Below are positions 1 to 7,600 of a stretch of 23,735 nt of DNA, piece by piece. The stretch's first letter is position 1; each line of letters begins with the position of its first letter. Position numbers and translations under genes: made by a program. Under the pieces are notes generated by a model. The model was not told the DNA's origin. It was given only the letters and a program-made list of their open reading frames with translations, and searched no databases. Source of the DNA: Prevotellaceae bacterium (GTDB lineage: Bacteria; Bacteroidota; Bacteroidia; Bacteroidales; UBA932); contig JAITSM010000221.1 of the NCBI GenBank assembly GCA_031287815.1, positions 1 to 23,735 of the forward strand, read 5' to 3'.

Positions 1-132
1 GGAGGATGCCGCCGGCTCGTCTTTGCCTGTGTTGTACACAGGAATATTTTCCACGTTCGATGCAGTTGTTTTTTGTGTGGCGCAACCTGCTGCCAACAGC
101 AACAAGCCCGCAAGAAGAAGCATTTTTTTCAT
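1..132 (-). CDS. Lipoprotein, N-terminal part only (cut by window edge)
   Basis: Reading the minus strand from ATG at 132-130 gives 44 codons, open to the left edge. The protein begins MKKMLLLAGLLLLAAGC: two lysines, a leucine-rich core and the lipobox LAAGC, so Cys17 should be lipidated after signal peptidase II cleavage. The mature part starts ATQKTTASNVENIPVYN and shows no recognisable domain in what is visible. It lies at the end of the structured leader at 133-549, with about 30 nt between the leader's last hairpin and the ATG, the same distance as in the two secreted-protein genes at 6752 and 13920. Its sequence is unrelated to those proteins. Function unknown; that it is an exported lipoprotein is well supported. 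Confidence 0.8.
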   Translation of the reverse strand, partial: MKKMLLLAGLLLLAAGCATQKTTASNVENIPVYNTGKDEPAASS

Positions 133-549
133 AAAAGTAAATTTTAAAATTGTTGTTATTTTTTGCAGCCTTTGGGGTTGTTTTCAAACACAAACTTTAT
201 CATATAAAACAACCCCCTGCTGCAATTTTCTGTTCACTGCCAATGATTGCAGAAAGTTTTACCAACCCTTTTCTGCAATTTGTCCCTTTAACTTTTACAT
301 TGATTTTTTCACCATTCCACTAAAAAAACCAAGAGCGGATATGGGTGTTATACCTATTGTTACTTGAGGTTCGGGAAACCCACTCGTCAAACAAGTACAA
401 CAACCCACACCTACTCTTGGTGTAGTCGTTTTTACTTATTATTCATGACGAGTCGAAATTTTCCCGATTTCAAGTAACGTTTGGAATAAAAGTTAAAGCG
501 ATATATTTTTTTTATATCTATTTCAAAATGTCAAAGAGCAAGTAATAAC
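133..549 (-). promoter_or_regulatory. Structured 5' leader RNA, copy A (pseudoknot plus terminal hairpin)
   Basis: This is the untranslated region between promoter A and the lipoprotein start. A closing helix is possible between the motif CTTTAACTTTTA near 285-297 and its complement near 485-497. Inside is a long imperfect hairpin: arm 360-403 (contains TTACTTGA, CGGGAAA, ACTCGTCA) pairs with 423-478. The apical loop (404-420, ending CTCTTGG) is complementary to 329-346 (starting CCAAGAG), which lies 3' of the stem in the transcript; this gives a pseudoknot. The last hairpin, 163-225, pairs GGGGTTGTTTT (174-184) with AAAACAACCCC (206-216), flanked by TTGCAGC and GCTGCAA. Its loop carries GTTTGTGTTTG on the transcript. 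The architecture is shared with the copies at 7601, 14853 and 17101. No U-tract follows, so it looks like a leader rather than a terminated small RNA. Confidence 0.75.
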
Positions 550-554
550 CGCTG

Positions 555-584
555 CAAATATAAAACAATATTTTTTAATTGCAA
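555..584 (-). promoter_or_regulatory. Promoter of leader A (Bacteroidetes type)
   Basis: On the minus strand TTG (584-582), 19 nt, then TATATTTG (562-555) followed by CAGCGG. This matches the Bacteroidetes -33/-7 consensus (TTTG or TTG, TAnnTTTG). An A/T-rich stretch lies upstream, between here and the pheT stop. The same module, with the same 19-nt spacer, heads the three other leaders. Confidence 0.8.
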
Positions 585-624
585 GTTTTTTTGAAAAAAT
601 TTTCGCCCCTACACCGTTGACCGT

Positions 625-3093
625 TCACCGCAGCGTGGCGGCAAAGTTTTGTTCAAATGCTTTGAGCAGGTTATCCATGATGCGTTCAATGTGGGGGTCG
701 GAGAGGGTTTTTTCCTTGTCCTGCAACACAAAGCTCAGGGCATACTGTTTCTTGCCTTGCGGCAGCTTGTCGCCGCGATAGAGGTCAAACAAGTTGACGC
801 GCGTGAGTAAATTTTTCTCTGTCCGGAAAGCGGTGTCGCGCAATTGGGCGTAGGTGATTTTCTCCTCCACCACTAATGCCAGATCGCGCCGCACTTCGGG
901 GAATTTCGGCAATTCCGCATACTGTGCCTTGTGGCTTTTGGCGGCTTTGAACAATAAACTGCCGGCGATTTCCGCCGCAAATACTTCCTGTTTTATGTCG
1001 AACGGCTGGCGTATTTTTTTCGCTACGGCGCCCAGTACCGCCACCACCTTTCCGTTTAGGAGGTATTGCAGTCCGCCGGAGAATATATCCGCCGGCGCTT
1101 CGTCCGTATCCAACCGGTCAATCGCTGCGCCGAAGCGTTCCAGCAGGCTTTCCACATATCCTTTCAGGTAAAAAAAGTCCGAACGCTCCTGCGGCTGCCG
1201 CCAGCTTTGCCTTGCGGTATAACCGGTGAGGAATAAACCCAGTTGCAGGGTTTCGGCGTAGGCTTTCAGCGAGCCGTCGTTGCGGGCGTCGTCGAAAGCA
1301 TAGCAGTGTCCCCATTCGAATAGTTTCAGATCGGCGTGCTGGCGGTTGATGTTATGCGCAATGGACTCCAGGCCGCCGAAAAGCAATGTCTGCCGCAGCA
1401 CATTCAGGTCGTTGCTTAGCGGATTAAGTATGCGCACCGCCTTTTCCCCGGGGAAGGTTTTTAAGGAACGGTAGTAATCGGCTTTGGTCAGCGAATTATT
1501 CATCATTTCATAGAAGCCGTTTGCCACAAGGTAATCCGACACGGCGTCCTGTATTTTTTCCTTATCCGGGCGGGCGGCGTGGGAGAGCGTAACCGTAGTG
1601 CGTGCAGGAATTTCCACGTTGTTATATCCGTAAATGCGCAAAATTTCTTCTACCACATCGCACTCGCGCGTAACATCCACGCGGTAGGCAGGCACGGTTA
1701 CCCGGCATCCGTCGTTGTCTTTGCCGTCGATTATAAAGTCCAGCCGTTGCAGGATGCGGAGAAGGGTTTCCCGGTCTATTTTTTTCCCGATAAGCCGTTC
1801 CATGCGGGCGTAGTCCAGCTGCACAACAGCCGGCGACAGGGGCGAAGGATATATATCCACCGGTTCGCCGGCGATGTCGCCGCCGGCAAGTTCACGAATC
1901 AACTGCGCCGCGCGTTTCAGGGCATAGGGCGGAATCTGCGGGTCGGCGCCGCGTTCGTAGCGGAACGAAGCGTCGGTGTTCAGTCCATGCCGGCGGGCGG
2001 TTTTGCGAATCCACACGGGATGGAAATAGGCGCTTTCCAGAAAGATGTTTTTTGTTTTTTCCGTTACGCCGTTTTCCAGTCCGCCGAATATGCCGGCAAT
2101 ACACATCGGGCGGCGGGAGTGGCAAATCATCAGGTCTTGCGCGCTCAGGGTACGTTCCACGCCGTCGAGCGTTACGAACTTTGTGCCTTCGGGGCAGGTT
2201 TTTACTATCACTTCGCCGCCTTCAACCGTGTCGGCGTCGAAGGCGTGGAGCGGCTGCCCGGTTTCGTGCAGCACATAATTGGTTATATCCACCACATTGT
2301 TGATCGGGCGTACGCCAATAGCCGCAAGGCGTTTCTGCATCCACTCCGGCGACGGCTGCACGGTAATGCCGCAAACGGTCAAGCCGGTATAGCGGGGGCA
2401 AGCCGCCGGATTTTCCACCGTAACGCGCACCGGAGCAACAGCGGAGGAGGATGGGGCATGGAGCGTGGAGAAGGTCTTTGGAGGCGTCCGCCCATTCTCC
2501 ATTATTCGCAAATCCATATTTAATGCCGCCGCCAAATCGCGCGCCACGCCTATGTGCGAAGCGGCGTCAATGCGGTTGGGCGTCAATCCGATTTCAAACA
2601 CGGTGTCGCTTTCCAGCGCGAGCCATTCGCTCAATGGCGTGCCGGGCGCGGCCTCCGGCGGTAGCACCATAATCCCGTCGTGGTTATTTCCCAAACCCAA
2701 TTCGTCTTCGGCGCAAATCATCCCCATGGATTCCACGCCGCGCAGTTTTGATTTTTTGATTTTCACCTCATCGCCATTGGCAAAATAAATCGTCGTACCG
2801 ATAGTAGCGACAGGCGCCTTCTGTCCGGCGACCACATTGGGTGCGCCGCAAACAATCTGCAACGGTTCGCCGGCGCCGATATTTACTTTTGTTACGTGCA
2901 GTTTATCTGCATCGGGATGCGGCGCACATTCCAGCACTTCGCCCACCACCACGCCCTGCAAGCCGCCCTTCACCGCCTCGCGCCGCTCTATGGCTTCCAC
3001 TTCCAGGCCTATGCTTGTTAAAACTTCCGCCACCCGTTCGGGCGTGTCGGTAACAGGCAGGTAGTCTTTCAACCAATTGTACGATATCTTCAT
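625..3093 (-). CDS. pheT: Phenylalanine--tRNA ligase beta subunit
   Basis: Large subunit of the alpha2beta2 cytosolic enzyme that charges tRNA-Phe. The 822-residue protein starts MKISYNWLKDYLPV, a typical Bacteroidetes PheT start, and has the family's usual length of about 800-820. Visible domains in order: the N-terminal tRNA-binding OB fold (GVVVGEVLECAPHPDADKL, about residues 45-155), the B3/B4 editing region, the B5 domain with ECDVVEEILRIYGY, the inactive synthetase-like core, and a C-terminal FDX-ACB anticodon-binding domain over the last 95 residues (FPEVRRDLALVVEE onward). The frame opens six bases earlier at a GTG, but ATG at 3093-3091 fits family starts better. pheS is not adjacent. 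The residues HAPSSSAV near position 215 look like a low-complexity insertion. It stops 40 bp before promoter A and is probably monocistronic. Confidence 0.97.
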   Translation of the reverse strand: MKISYNWLKDYLPVTDTPERVAEVLTSIGLEVEAIERREAVKGGLQGVVVGEVLECAPHPDADKLHVTKVNIGAGEPLQIVCGAPNVVAGQKAPVATIGTTIYFANGDEVKIKKSKLRGVESMGMICAEDELGLGNNHDGIMVLPPEAAPGTPLSEWLALESDTVFEIGLTPNRIDAASHIGVARDLAAALNMDLRIMENGRTPPKTFSTLHAPSSSAVAPVRVTVENPAACPRYTGLTVCGITVQPSPEWMQKRLAAIGVRPINNVVDITNYVLHETGQPLHAFDADTVEGGEVIVKTCPEGTKFVTLDGVERTLSAQDLMICHSRRPMCIAGIFGGLENGVTEKTKNIFLESAYFHPVWIRKTARRHGLNTDASFRYERGADPQIPPYALKRAAQLIRELAGGDIAGEPVDIYPSPLSPAVVQLDYARMERLIGKKIDRETLLRILQRLDFIIDGKDNDGCRVTVPAYRVDVTRECDVVEEILRIYGYNNVEIPARTTVTLSHAARPDKEKIQDAVSDYLVANGFYEMMNNSLTKADYYRSLKTFPGEKAVRILNPLSNDLNVLRQTLLFGGLESIAHNINRQHADLKLFEWGHCYAFDDARNDGSLKAYAETLQLGLFLTGYTARQSWRQPQERSDFFYLKGYVESLLERFGAAIDRLDTDEAPADIFSGGLQYLLNGKVVAVLGAVAKKIRQPFDIKQEVFAAEIAGSLLFKAAKSHKAQYAELPKFPEVRRDLALVVEEKITYAQLRDTAFRTEKNLLTRVNLFDLYRGDKLPQGKKQYALSFVLQDKEKTLSDPHIERIMDNLLKAFEQNFAATLR

Positions 3094-3126
3094 AATCACG
3101 AAATTTTAACTATTGTAAAAAGTTGT

Positions 3127-3134
3127 CAAAGGTA
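3127..3134 (-). promoter_or_regulatory. -7 element for pheT
   Basis: The minus strand reads TACCTTTG (3134-3127), matching TAnnTTTG, about 35 nt before the pheT ATG. No -33 TTG lies at the ideal distance; a TTTG is present but only about 12 nt upstream. A short leader would follow. Confidence 0.5.
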
Positions 3135-3221
3135 GCGATTTTTTCGCAAACCAGGCGGAGGAGCAATGAACAGTACCCATTTGCGAGCATCGAATATTGA
3201 TTGCCGGGTACCGGGTAACCG

Positions 3222-3253
3222 TTTGCGGTATTGTATTTTTTGTAGTACTTTTG
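3222..3253 (+). promoter_or_regulatory. Promoter for the DUF4491 gene
   Basis: TTTG (3222-3225), 20 nt, then TACTTTTG (3246-3253) is a full Bacteroidetes promoter. It is placed about 22 nt before the ATG at 3276. Confidence 0.65.
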
Positions 3254-3275
3254 TGGGGAAATGAATAGCATTTAA

Positions 3276-3575
3276 ATGGATTTTATTATTACCAATAATT
3301 TGACAGGGGTTTTAATTGGGTTATGTACTTTTTTAATTATAGGATTTTTCCATCCCATTGTAATAAAAAGTGAATATTATTTTGGCGTCCGCTGTTGGTG
3401 GGCGTTTCTGTTCTTGGGGATAACCGGCATGACGGCCGCATGGATGATACATGAAGTTTTTTGGTCGTCGTTATTAGGCGTCCTTTCGTGCAGCTCTTTC
3501 TGGAGTATTCATGAATTATTTCAACAGCGCAAACGCGTAAGCAAAGGCTGGTTCCCAAAGAGGCAAAAAAAATAA
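3276..3575 (+). CDS. DUF4491 family small membrane protein
   Basis: A 99-residue protein recognised as the Bacteroidetes DUF4491 family from FLIIGFFHPIVIKSEYYFG, from RCWWAFLFLGITG, and from the basic tail QRKRVSKGWFPK. Three hydrophobic stretches (about residues 10-28, 40-58 and 62-80) indicate a small inner-membrane protein. The family function is not known. It has its own promoter just upstream and is followed by a short hairpin (AAAACGA/TCGTTTT). The downstream ABC ATPase starts about 130 bp later, so co-transcription is uncertain. Confidence 0.88.
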   Translation: MDFIITNNLTGVLIGLCTFLIIGFFHPIVIKSEYYFGVRCWWAFLFLGITGMTAAWMIHEVFWSSLLGVLSCSSFWSIHELFQQRKRVSKGWFPKRQKK

Positions 3576-3599
3576 AACGAAAGACTGTTCTCGTTTTAA
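3574..3599 (+). terminator. Possible weak hairpin terminator after DUF4491
   Basis: AAAACGA (3574-3580) pairs with TCGTTTT (3591-3597) across a 10-nt loop, overlapping the stop codon and ending in four T. A second palindrome (AACAGCGCTGTT) follows near 3611. The stem is A/T-rich and the T run is short. Confidence 0.35.
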
Positions 3600-3703
3600 C
3601 AAGGCTAAAACAGCGCTGTTCTTAATAAACATAGTTGCATTGACTATTTCACCGGTTGCCAAATGGAAAAAGTAATTTGTCGAATTAAACACTGCAAACG
3701 CCC

Positions 3704-4405
3704 ATGATACTCGTTGATAACATCACCAAAATATACGGCGCGCAAAAGGCGCTGGACGGCGTGAGTTTTTCCGTACAGCGCGGGAAAGTGTTGGGATTAT
3801 TGGGACCCAACGGCGCGGGAAAATCTACCCTGATGAAAATTTTAACCGGCTACCTTGCGCCGACGTCGGGAAAAGCGGTAGTAAACGGGTTTGACCTGTC
3901 GCAACAGGCGCTGGAGGCGCGGCGCACTATCGGTTATTTGCCGGAGAATAATCCGCTGTACCCCGATTTGTACGTGCGGGAATATTTGAAATTCATGGGC
4001 AGCTTGCATAAGCTGGGGCGCAAGCTGGATAAGCGGATAAACGAAGTGATCGAAAGCGTCGGCATCACCGCCGAACAGCATAAAAAAATCGGGCAGCTGT
4101 CCAAAGGCTACCGCCAGCGGGTGGGGCTGGCGCAGGCATTGCTGCACGAGCCGCCGGTGTTGATTTTGGACGAGCCTACCACCGGACTGGATCCTAACCA
4201 AATTGTCGACATCCGCCAATTGATTTCCGGCTTGGGGCGCGAACGCATAGTATTGTTTTCAACGCATATCATGCAGGAAGTGGAAGCTGTCTGCAACCGC
4301 ATTGTTATCATTCATCAGGGAAAATTGGTTATTGATACGCCGCTGTCCAAAGCCGCAGGCAACGCTTCCGTAGAAAAATTATTCCGTGAATTAACGAAAA
4401 AATAA
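3704..4405 (+). CDS. ABC transporter ATP-binding protein, GldA-like (short form)
   Basis: ATP-hydrolysing subunit of an ABC exporter-type system at the inner membrane. The 233 residues contain Walker A GPNGAGKST (34-42), the GldA-style Q-loop region GYLPENNPLYPDLYVREYL, the signature LSKGYRQR (132-139), Walker B VLILDEP (152-158) and the H-loop His188 (FSTHIMQEVE). The start MILVDNITKIYG is typical. Gliding-motility GldA and its Bacteroidales homologues run to about 300 residues; this one lacks most of the C-terminal extension, with no sign of a frameshift at the end. No permease gene (gldF/gldG-like) lies nearby, so the partner must be encoded elsewhere. It may serve a GldA-type complex or be an orphan ATPase. 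Confidence 0.85.
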   Translation: MILVDNITKIYGAQKALDGVSFSVQRGKVLGLLGPNGAGKSTLMKILTGYLAPTSGKAVVNGFDLSQQALEARRTIGYLPENNPLYPDLYVREYLKFMGSLHKLGRKLDKRINEVIESVGITAEQHKKIGQLSKGYRQRVGLAQALLHEPPVLILDEPTTGLDPNQIVDIRQLISGLGRERIVLFSTHIMQEVEAVCNRIVIIHQGKLVIDTPLSKAAGNASVEKLFRELTKK

Positions 4406-4406
4406 G

Positions 4407-4414
4407 TATCTTTG
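4407..4414 (+). promoter_or_regulatory. -7 element after the ABC ATPase gene
   Basis: TATCTTTG (4407-4414) matches TAnnTTTG and starts one base after the ABC ATPase stop codon, 26 nt before the next ATG. A good -33 TTG is not visible. It suggests that the coiled-coil protein and hemW form their own transcript. Confidence 0.5.
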
Positions 4415-4440
4415 CTGCTAATTAGAAATCTCTATAAGAT

Positions 4441-5346
4441 ATGGAACAGACCGTAACGCAAAACAAACAACCGGAAAAGAAAACGAGAAAAGGATTAAAA
4501 ATCACGGCCATTATATTGACGCTTATTACCGCATTGCTCGTCGTAGCATTGCTGTACGTACGTCAGGAAACCATCAAAATTGTGGCGGAATTAAATTCAG
4601 AGAAAGACGAACTGGTAGGAAACCTGGAAACGCTGCGCGGGGAATATAACGCGCTGCAGACGTCGAACGATACATTAAATGCGCAATTAGAACTGGAAAA
4701 ACACAAGGTGGAGTTGATGATTGAAAAAATCAGGCGCACCGACGCTACCAACCGTGCACGTATCCGCGAATATGAAAAGGAACTGGGCACGTTGCGCGAC
4801 ATTATGCGTGGCTACATCCGGCAGCTCGATTCGTTGAATACCCTGAATATTCAACTGCGCGAAGAAACTTCCACTGCCAAAGCCGAAGCGCAACAAACGC
4901 GTGAAAAATACGAATCGCTGATACAAACGACCGACCATTTGGCGCAAAAGGTAGAACAGGGAAGCATCCTGAAAGCCCGCGACGTAACGATTACCGGCAT
5001 CAACACCAGAGGCAAGGACGTAACAAGAGCGCGCAGCGCTCACAAATTAAAAACCTGTTTTACGCTGCTGGAAAACAGCATGGCCGAACGCGGCGCCCGC
5101 ATGGTATTTATTCGCGTGAAAGGCCCCGACGGCATTTTGATGACGCAATCACAAGGTAATATATTCCTCGCAGGCGGCGAACAGCTCGTGTATTCCGACA
5201 TGCGCGAAGTGGACTATCAGGGCAGCGACATTGAAATGTGTATCTTCTACGGCGGCAACAACGAACACTTTGCCAAAGGCGCCTACACGGTAGAAATCTA
5301 TTCGGGCGGCGGGCTCATCGGCAGCGGGCAAGGCTTGCTAAAATAA
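4441..5346 (+). CDS. Membrane-anchored coiled-coil protein, conserved hypothetical
   Basis: A 301-residue protein with a basic N-terminus, one transmembrane helix (about residues 20-41, ITAIILTLITALLVVALLYV) and a long heptad-rich coiled coil (about 42-175, e.g. LNSEKDELVGNLETLRGEYN). A globular C-terminal part follows (about 185-301) with RMVFIRVKGPDGILM and YTVEIYSGGGLIGSG, which reads like a beta-sandwich. The single anchor and positive N-terminus predict a periplasmic coiled coil and C-domain. I do not recognise a named family. Its stop TAA overlaps the hemW start (TAATG), so translation of the two is probably coupled, although nothing in the protein points to heme handling. Confidence 0.85.
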   Translation: MEQTVTQNKQPEKKTRKGLKITAIILTLITALLVVALLYVRQETIKIVAELNSEKDELVGNLETLRGEYNALQTSNDTLNAQLELEKHKVELMIEKIRRTDATNRARIREYEKELGTLRDIMRGYIRQLDSLNTLNIQLREETSTAKAEAQQTREKYESLIQTTDHLAQKVEQGSILKARDVTITGINTRGKDVTRARSAHKLKTCFTLLENSMAERGARMVFIRVKGPDGILMTQSQGNIFLAGGEQLVYSDMREVDYQGSDIEMCIFYGGNNEHFAKGAYTVEIYSGGGLIGSGQGLLK

Positions 5347-6470
5347 TGCTTTATATTCATATTCCGTTTTGCAAACAACTGTGCGCCTACTGCGATTTTC
5401 ATTTCAGCATATCGCTGGAACGCAAGGAACAGTTAGTGCGTGCGCTGTTATGCGAAATGGAAGAGCGCAAAAATTATTTACCCGCGCCGCTGTTTCCTTC
5501 CACTTTATACTTCGGCGGCGGTACGCCGTCGGTACTTTCTCCCGCCGAACTGCATGCATTGATAGAGAAAGCCCGGATGCTTTTTATGCCACCGGATTTT
5601 TCGGAAGTCACCGTTGAAATAAACCCCGACGACAGCACGCCGGCATATTTTACGCAGTTGCACGAAATGGGCGTAACTCGCCTGAGCATTGGCGTGCAAT
5701 CGTTTCAAGAACGGCTATTGAAACAGTTGCGGCGCAGGCACTCGGCGCAACAGGCGATAACCAGCGTAAAAACGGCGCAGGCCGCCGGATTCAAGAACAT
5801 CTCGATAGATTTAATGTACGGGCTTCCCCAACAAACGCCGGAAGAATGGCAGCAGGACGTTGCGCTGGCGCTGTCCCTGCGCGTGCCGCACATTTCCGCC
5901 TATCACTTGAGCGTGGAGCCGAAAACCCTGTTCGGGAAACAGTATGCAAAAGGAACACTGAAGCTGCCGGAAGAAGAAACCGGCGCACAACAATTCCTGT
6001 ACCTGCACCACACGCTGGAGCATGCGGGATACGCGCACTACGAGATTTCCAATTTCGCCATCGACGGATTTCGCGCGGAGCACAACAGCGGCTACTGGCA
6101 AGGATTTCCCTACACCGGCATCGGGCCTTCGGCGCATTCGTACAACGGGCAAAGCCGGCAATGGAATGTGGCGAACAACCGCCGCTACACCGAAGCGATA
6201 GAAAACCGGCGGCCGGCATTTGAAGTAGAAACGCTCACCGGTGAAATGAAATACAACGAGTACCTCCTCACTTCCCTGCGCACTGCTGCCGGCGCGGATT
6301 TGCAGCATATTTCAAAAACATTCGGCCAGCCGTTTTTGACCCATTGTTTGCAGCAGGCGCAGCAGTATTTATCTTCCGGCGACTTGCTGCGCAGCGGCGA
6401 CCGGCTGCACATTCCGCCGCACCGGTTTTTGCTGGCGGACGCCATTATCCGCGATTTGTTTTGGGAATAA
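5346..6470 (+). CDS. hemW: Radical SAM heme chaperone HemW (coproporphyrinogen oxidase-like)
   Basis: The 374-residue protein starts MLYIHIPFCKQLCAYCDF. Cys9, Cys13 and Cys16 form the CX3CX2C motif that binds the radical-SAM [4Fe-4S] cluster. GGGTPS follows at 57-62, as in HemN/HemW proteins, and the length and direct N-terminal start match HemW rather than HemN. HemW is known as a heme-binding chaperone that delivers heme to respiratory enzymes; older annotations call it oxygen-independent coproporphyrinogen III oxidase. The reading frame extends upstream, but ATG 5346 overlaps the stop of the preceding gene by one base and matches family starts. The C-terminal winged domain ends FLLADAIIRDLFWE, which looks complete. 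Confidence 0.93.
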   Translation: MLYIHIPFCKQLCAYCDFHFSISLERKEQLVRALLCEMEERKNYLPAPLFPSTLYFGGGTPSVLSPAELHALIEKARMLFMPPDFSEVTVEINPDDSTPAYFTQLHEMGVTRLSIGVQSFQERLLKQLRRRHSAQQAITSVKTAQAAGFKNISIDLMYGLPQQTPEEWQQDVALALSLRVPHISAYHLSVEPKTLFGKQYAKGTLKLPEEETGAQQFLYLHHTLEHAGYAHYEISNFAIDGFRAEHNSGYWQGFPYTGIGPSAHSYNGQSRQWNVANNRRYTEAIENRRPAFEVETLTGEMKYNEYLLTSLRTAAGADLQHISKTFGQPFLTHCLQQAQQYLSSGDLLRSGDRLHIPPHRFLLADAIIRDLFWE

Positions 6471-6751
6471 CTTTCTCCCATAGAGGTGTAAAAGTTAAGA
6501 GTTAGCTGGCGCCGCTTTGTCCCCCACAAATGGACACAGATTAGGACAGATTTCACAGATTTAAAATTTAAAGATTTTTTTGTGCTAATATAATCATATA
6601 TAAATGCTATTGAAATTATTTTTAGGTTAAATCTTAGTCGTGCGACAAGCACACGTTGAAAGCATTAAAAATGCAAGCACAGCTCGCTTATTACCTTTGT
6701 GAAAGGCATATTATTTTAATGCCTTTTTATTATTTGCTTGCATTGTTTGTA
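6471..6751. other. Intergenic stretch with dispersed-repeat fragments, no gene seen
   Basis: Contains AAAAGTTAAGAGTTAGCTGGCGCC (about 6489-6512; its parts recur at 12037 and 16380), then an ACAGATT-rich piece (6535-6561) resembling the one at 11969-12010. A/T-rich sequence and the terminator at 6702 follow. A lone TAnnTTTG box at 6692-6699 on the plus strand has no gene behind it. Confidence 0.5.
6671..6743. terminator. Nested hairpins between convergent genes, likely bidirectional terminator
   Basis: AAAGGCAT (6702-6709) pairs with ATGCCTTT (6719-6726), followed by further T on the plus strand. A 9-bp outer repeat, ATGCAAGCA (6671-6679) and TGCTTGCAT (6735-6743), encloses it. hemW ends upstream on the plus strand and the secreted protein ends at 6752 on the minus strand, so the site separates convergent units. 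Confidence 0.55.
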
Positions 6752-7600
6752 TCAGTCGCAACACTCATAGCGGCCAAAATCCGTCTCTATTGCATAAGAG
6801 GTAGAGTATACCCATTTATTTCCATCCCATGTATGTATCTTGAATACGTAGTATTTCCTTACATTACCATCGCAGACCGGTTTACTTGTTAAAATTGTAC
6901 ACCATTTTTGTCCGGGTAGATCAAGCCATGCCGAATATATGTATTCACCTAATTTCAGTAACGCACAACCCTCACAATTAAAACAATTGTTCGTACATAT
7001 TCCTGCGCAATTAACGGTGCCGAAATCGCAACAGTTCGCCAATCCCGATGATTCGCCGTTCTTGCCGCACCGTGCGCCCGGACAACCGGTAGCATCGGTT
7101 AGAGCGGTAATCTCTCCGCCGGAATAAGTGGTTGCATTTACTTCCGTTGTCCCAGAGGAAGTTGTAACAATAAACGGCGGCGTGCCTCGCAGTGTATAGC
7201 CGCCACTGCCGTCATATTTCGCATTGGGCGGGTAGTCGCTGCCGTAAGCGCACCAGTTGAATTTTCCGGTAGCATTGCTCAGGGAGGCGGTAACGGTCGA
7301 AGGGTTGGTGGTTACATAAAAGCCGCGCCCGTTTAGCGAAGCTGGGTCAATGCTGCCAGCAGTAGCGGTTGCCCCGCTGATGACAGCTTTGGCAAATGTG
7401 CCCGGAGCAGTTTTCGCCACCGGGCACAAATCCACAAACACCCACACACGGTTGTTGGCGGCAGTGGCAGCATTCCATGCGATGCGGAATTTTACCTCGT
7501 GGCGGTCATAATCTACGCTGATAGGCGTAACGGTTGCCTGCGCGAACAAGCCCCCTATCCCCCAAAGGGGGAAGAAAAGAGAAGAGAAAATTTTTTTCAT
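6752..7600 (-). CDS. Secreted Cys-rich protein with shared N-terminal domain (paralogue 1)
   Basis: A 282-residue protein with a signal peptide (MKKIFSSLFFPLWGIGGLFAQ, cleavage before ATVTP). Residues about 22-175 form a domain shared with the genes at 13920 and 18177. Its markers are NNRVWVFVDLCPV, NGRGFYV, FNWCAYGSDYPPNA, the strand FIVTTSSGT and TDATGCPG. After GCPG the sequence differs from both paralogues and is Cys-rich (NCCDFG, CTNNCFNCEGC, KWCTILTSKPVC, ending RYECCD), suggesting several disulfides in an exported domain. The function is not known. Part of the signal peptide (FFPLWGIGGLF) is encoded by the palindromic element at 7552-7575. It is expressed behind leader B, and the ATG is 29 nt past that leader's last hairpin. 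Confidence 0.85.
   Translation of the reverse strand: MKKIFSSLFFPLWGIGGLFAQATVTPISVDYDRHEVKFRIAWNAATAANNRVWVFVDLCPVAKTAPGTFAKAVISGATATAGSIDPASLNGRGFYVTTNPSTVTASLSNATGKFNWCAYGSDYPPNAKYDGSGGYTLRGTPPFIVTTSSGTTEVNATTYSGGEITALTDATGCPGARCGKNGESSGLANCCDFGTVNCAGICTNNCFNCEGCALLKLGEYIYSAWLDLPGQKWCTILTSKPVCDGNVRKYYVFKIHTWDGNKWVYSTSYAIETDFGRYECCD
7552..7575. repeat. CCCCC-AAA-GGGGG palindromic element inside a signal peptide
   Basis: The palindrome CCCCCAAAGGGGG with flanking CCCCCTAT lies within codons 9-18 of the secreted-protein gene. Related sequence occurs at 18198-18225 (opposite reading direction), 9521-9571 and 23595-23616. Confidence 0.6.

Noticed and set aside
133..549. Retron or group II intron RNA
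   Set aside because: Leaders have long stems, but no reverse transcriptase, no intron domain V/VI signature and no split gene is associated with them.
1579..2523. 314-codon plus-strand frame within pheT
   Set aside because: It is antisense to the conserved, complete PheT and has no recognisable family; a composition shadow. The same holds for long frames opposite lipAB, the permease and the flavodiiron gene.
3097..3099. GTG start for pheT, two codons upstream
   Set aside because: ATG 3093 gives the family-standard MKISYNWL start.
6692..6699. Plus-strand TACCTTTG as a promoter
   Set aside because: No -33 element and no plus-strand gene behind it; it lies inside the terminator region.
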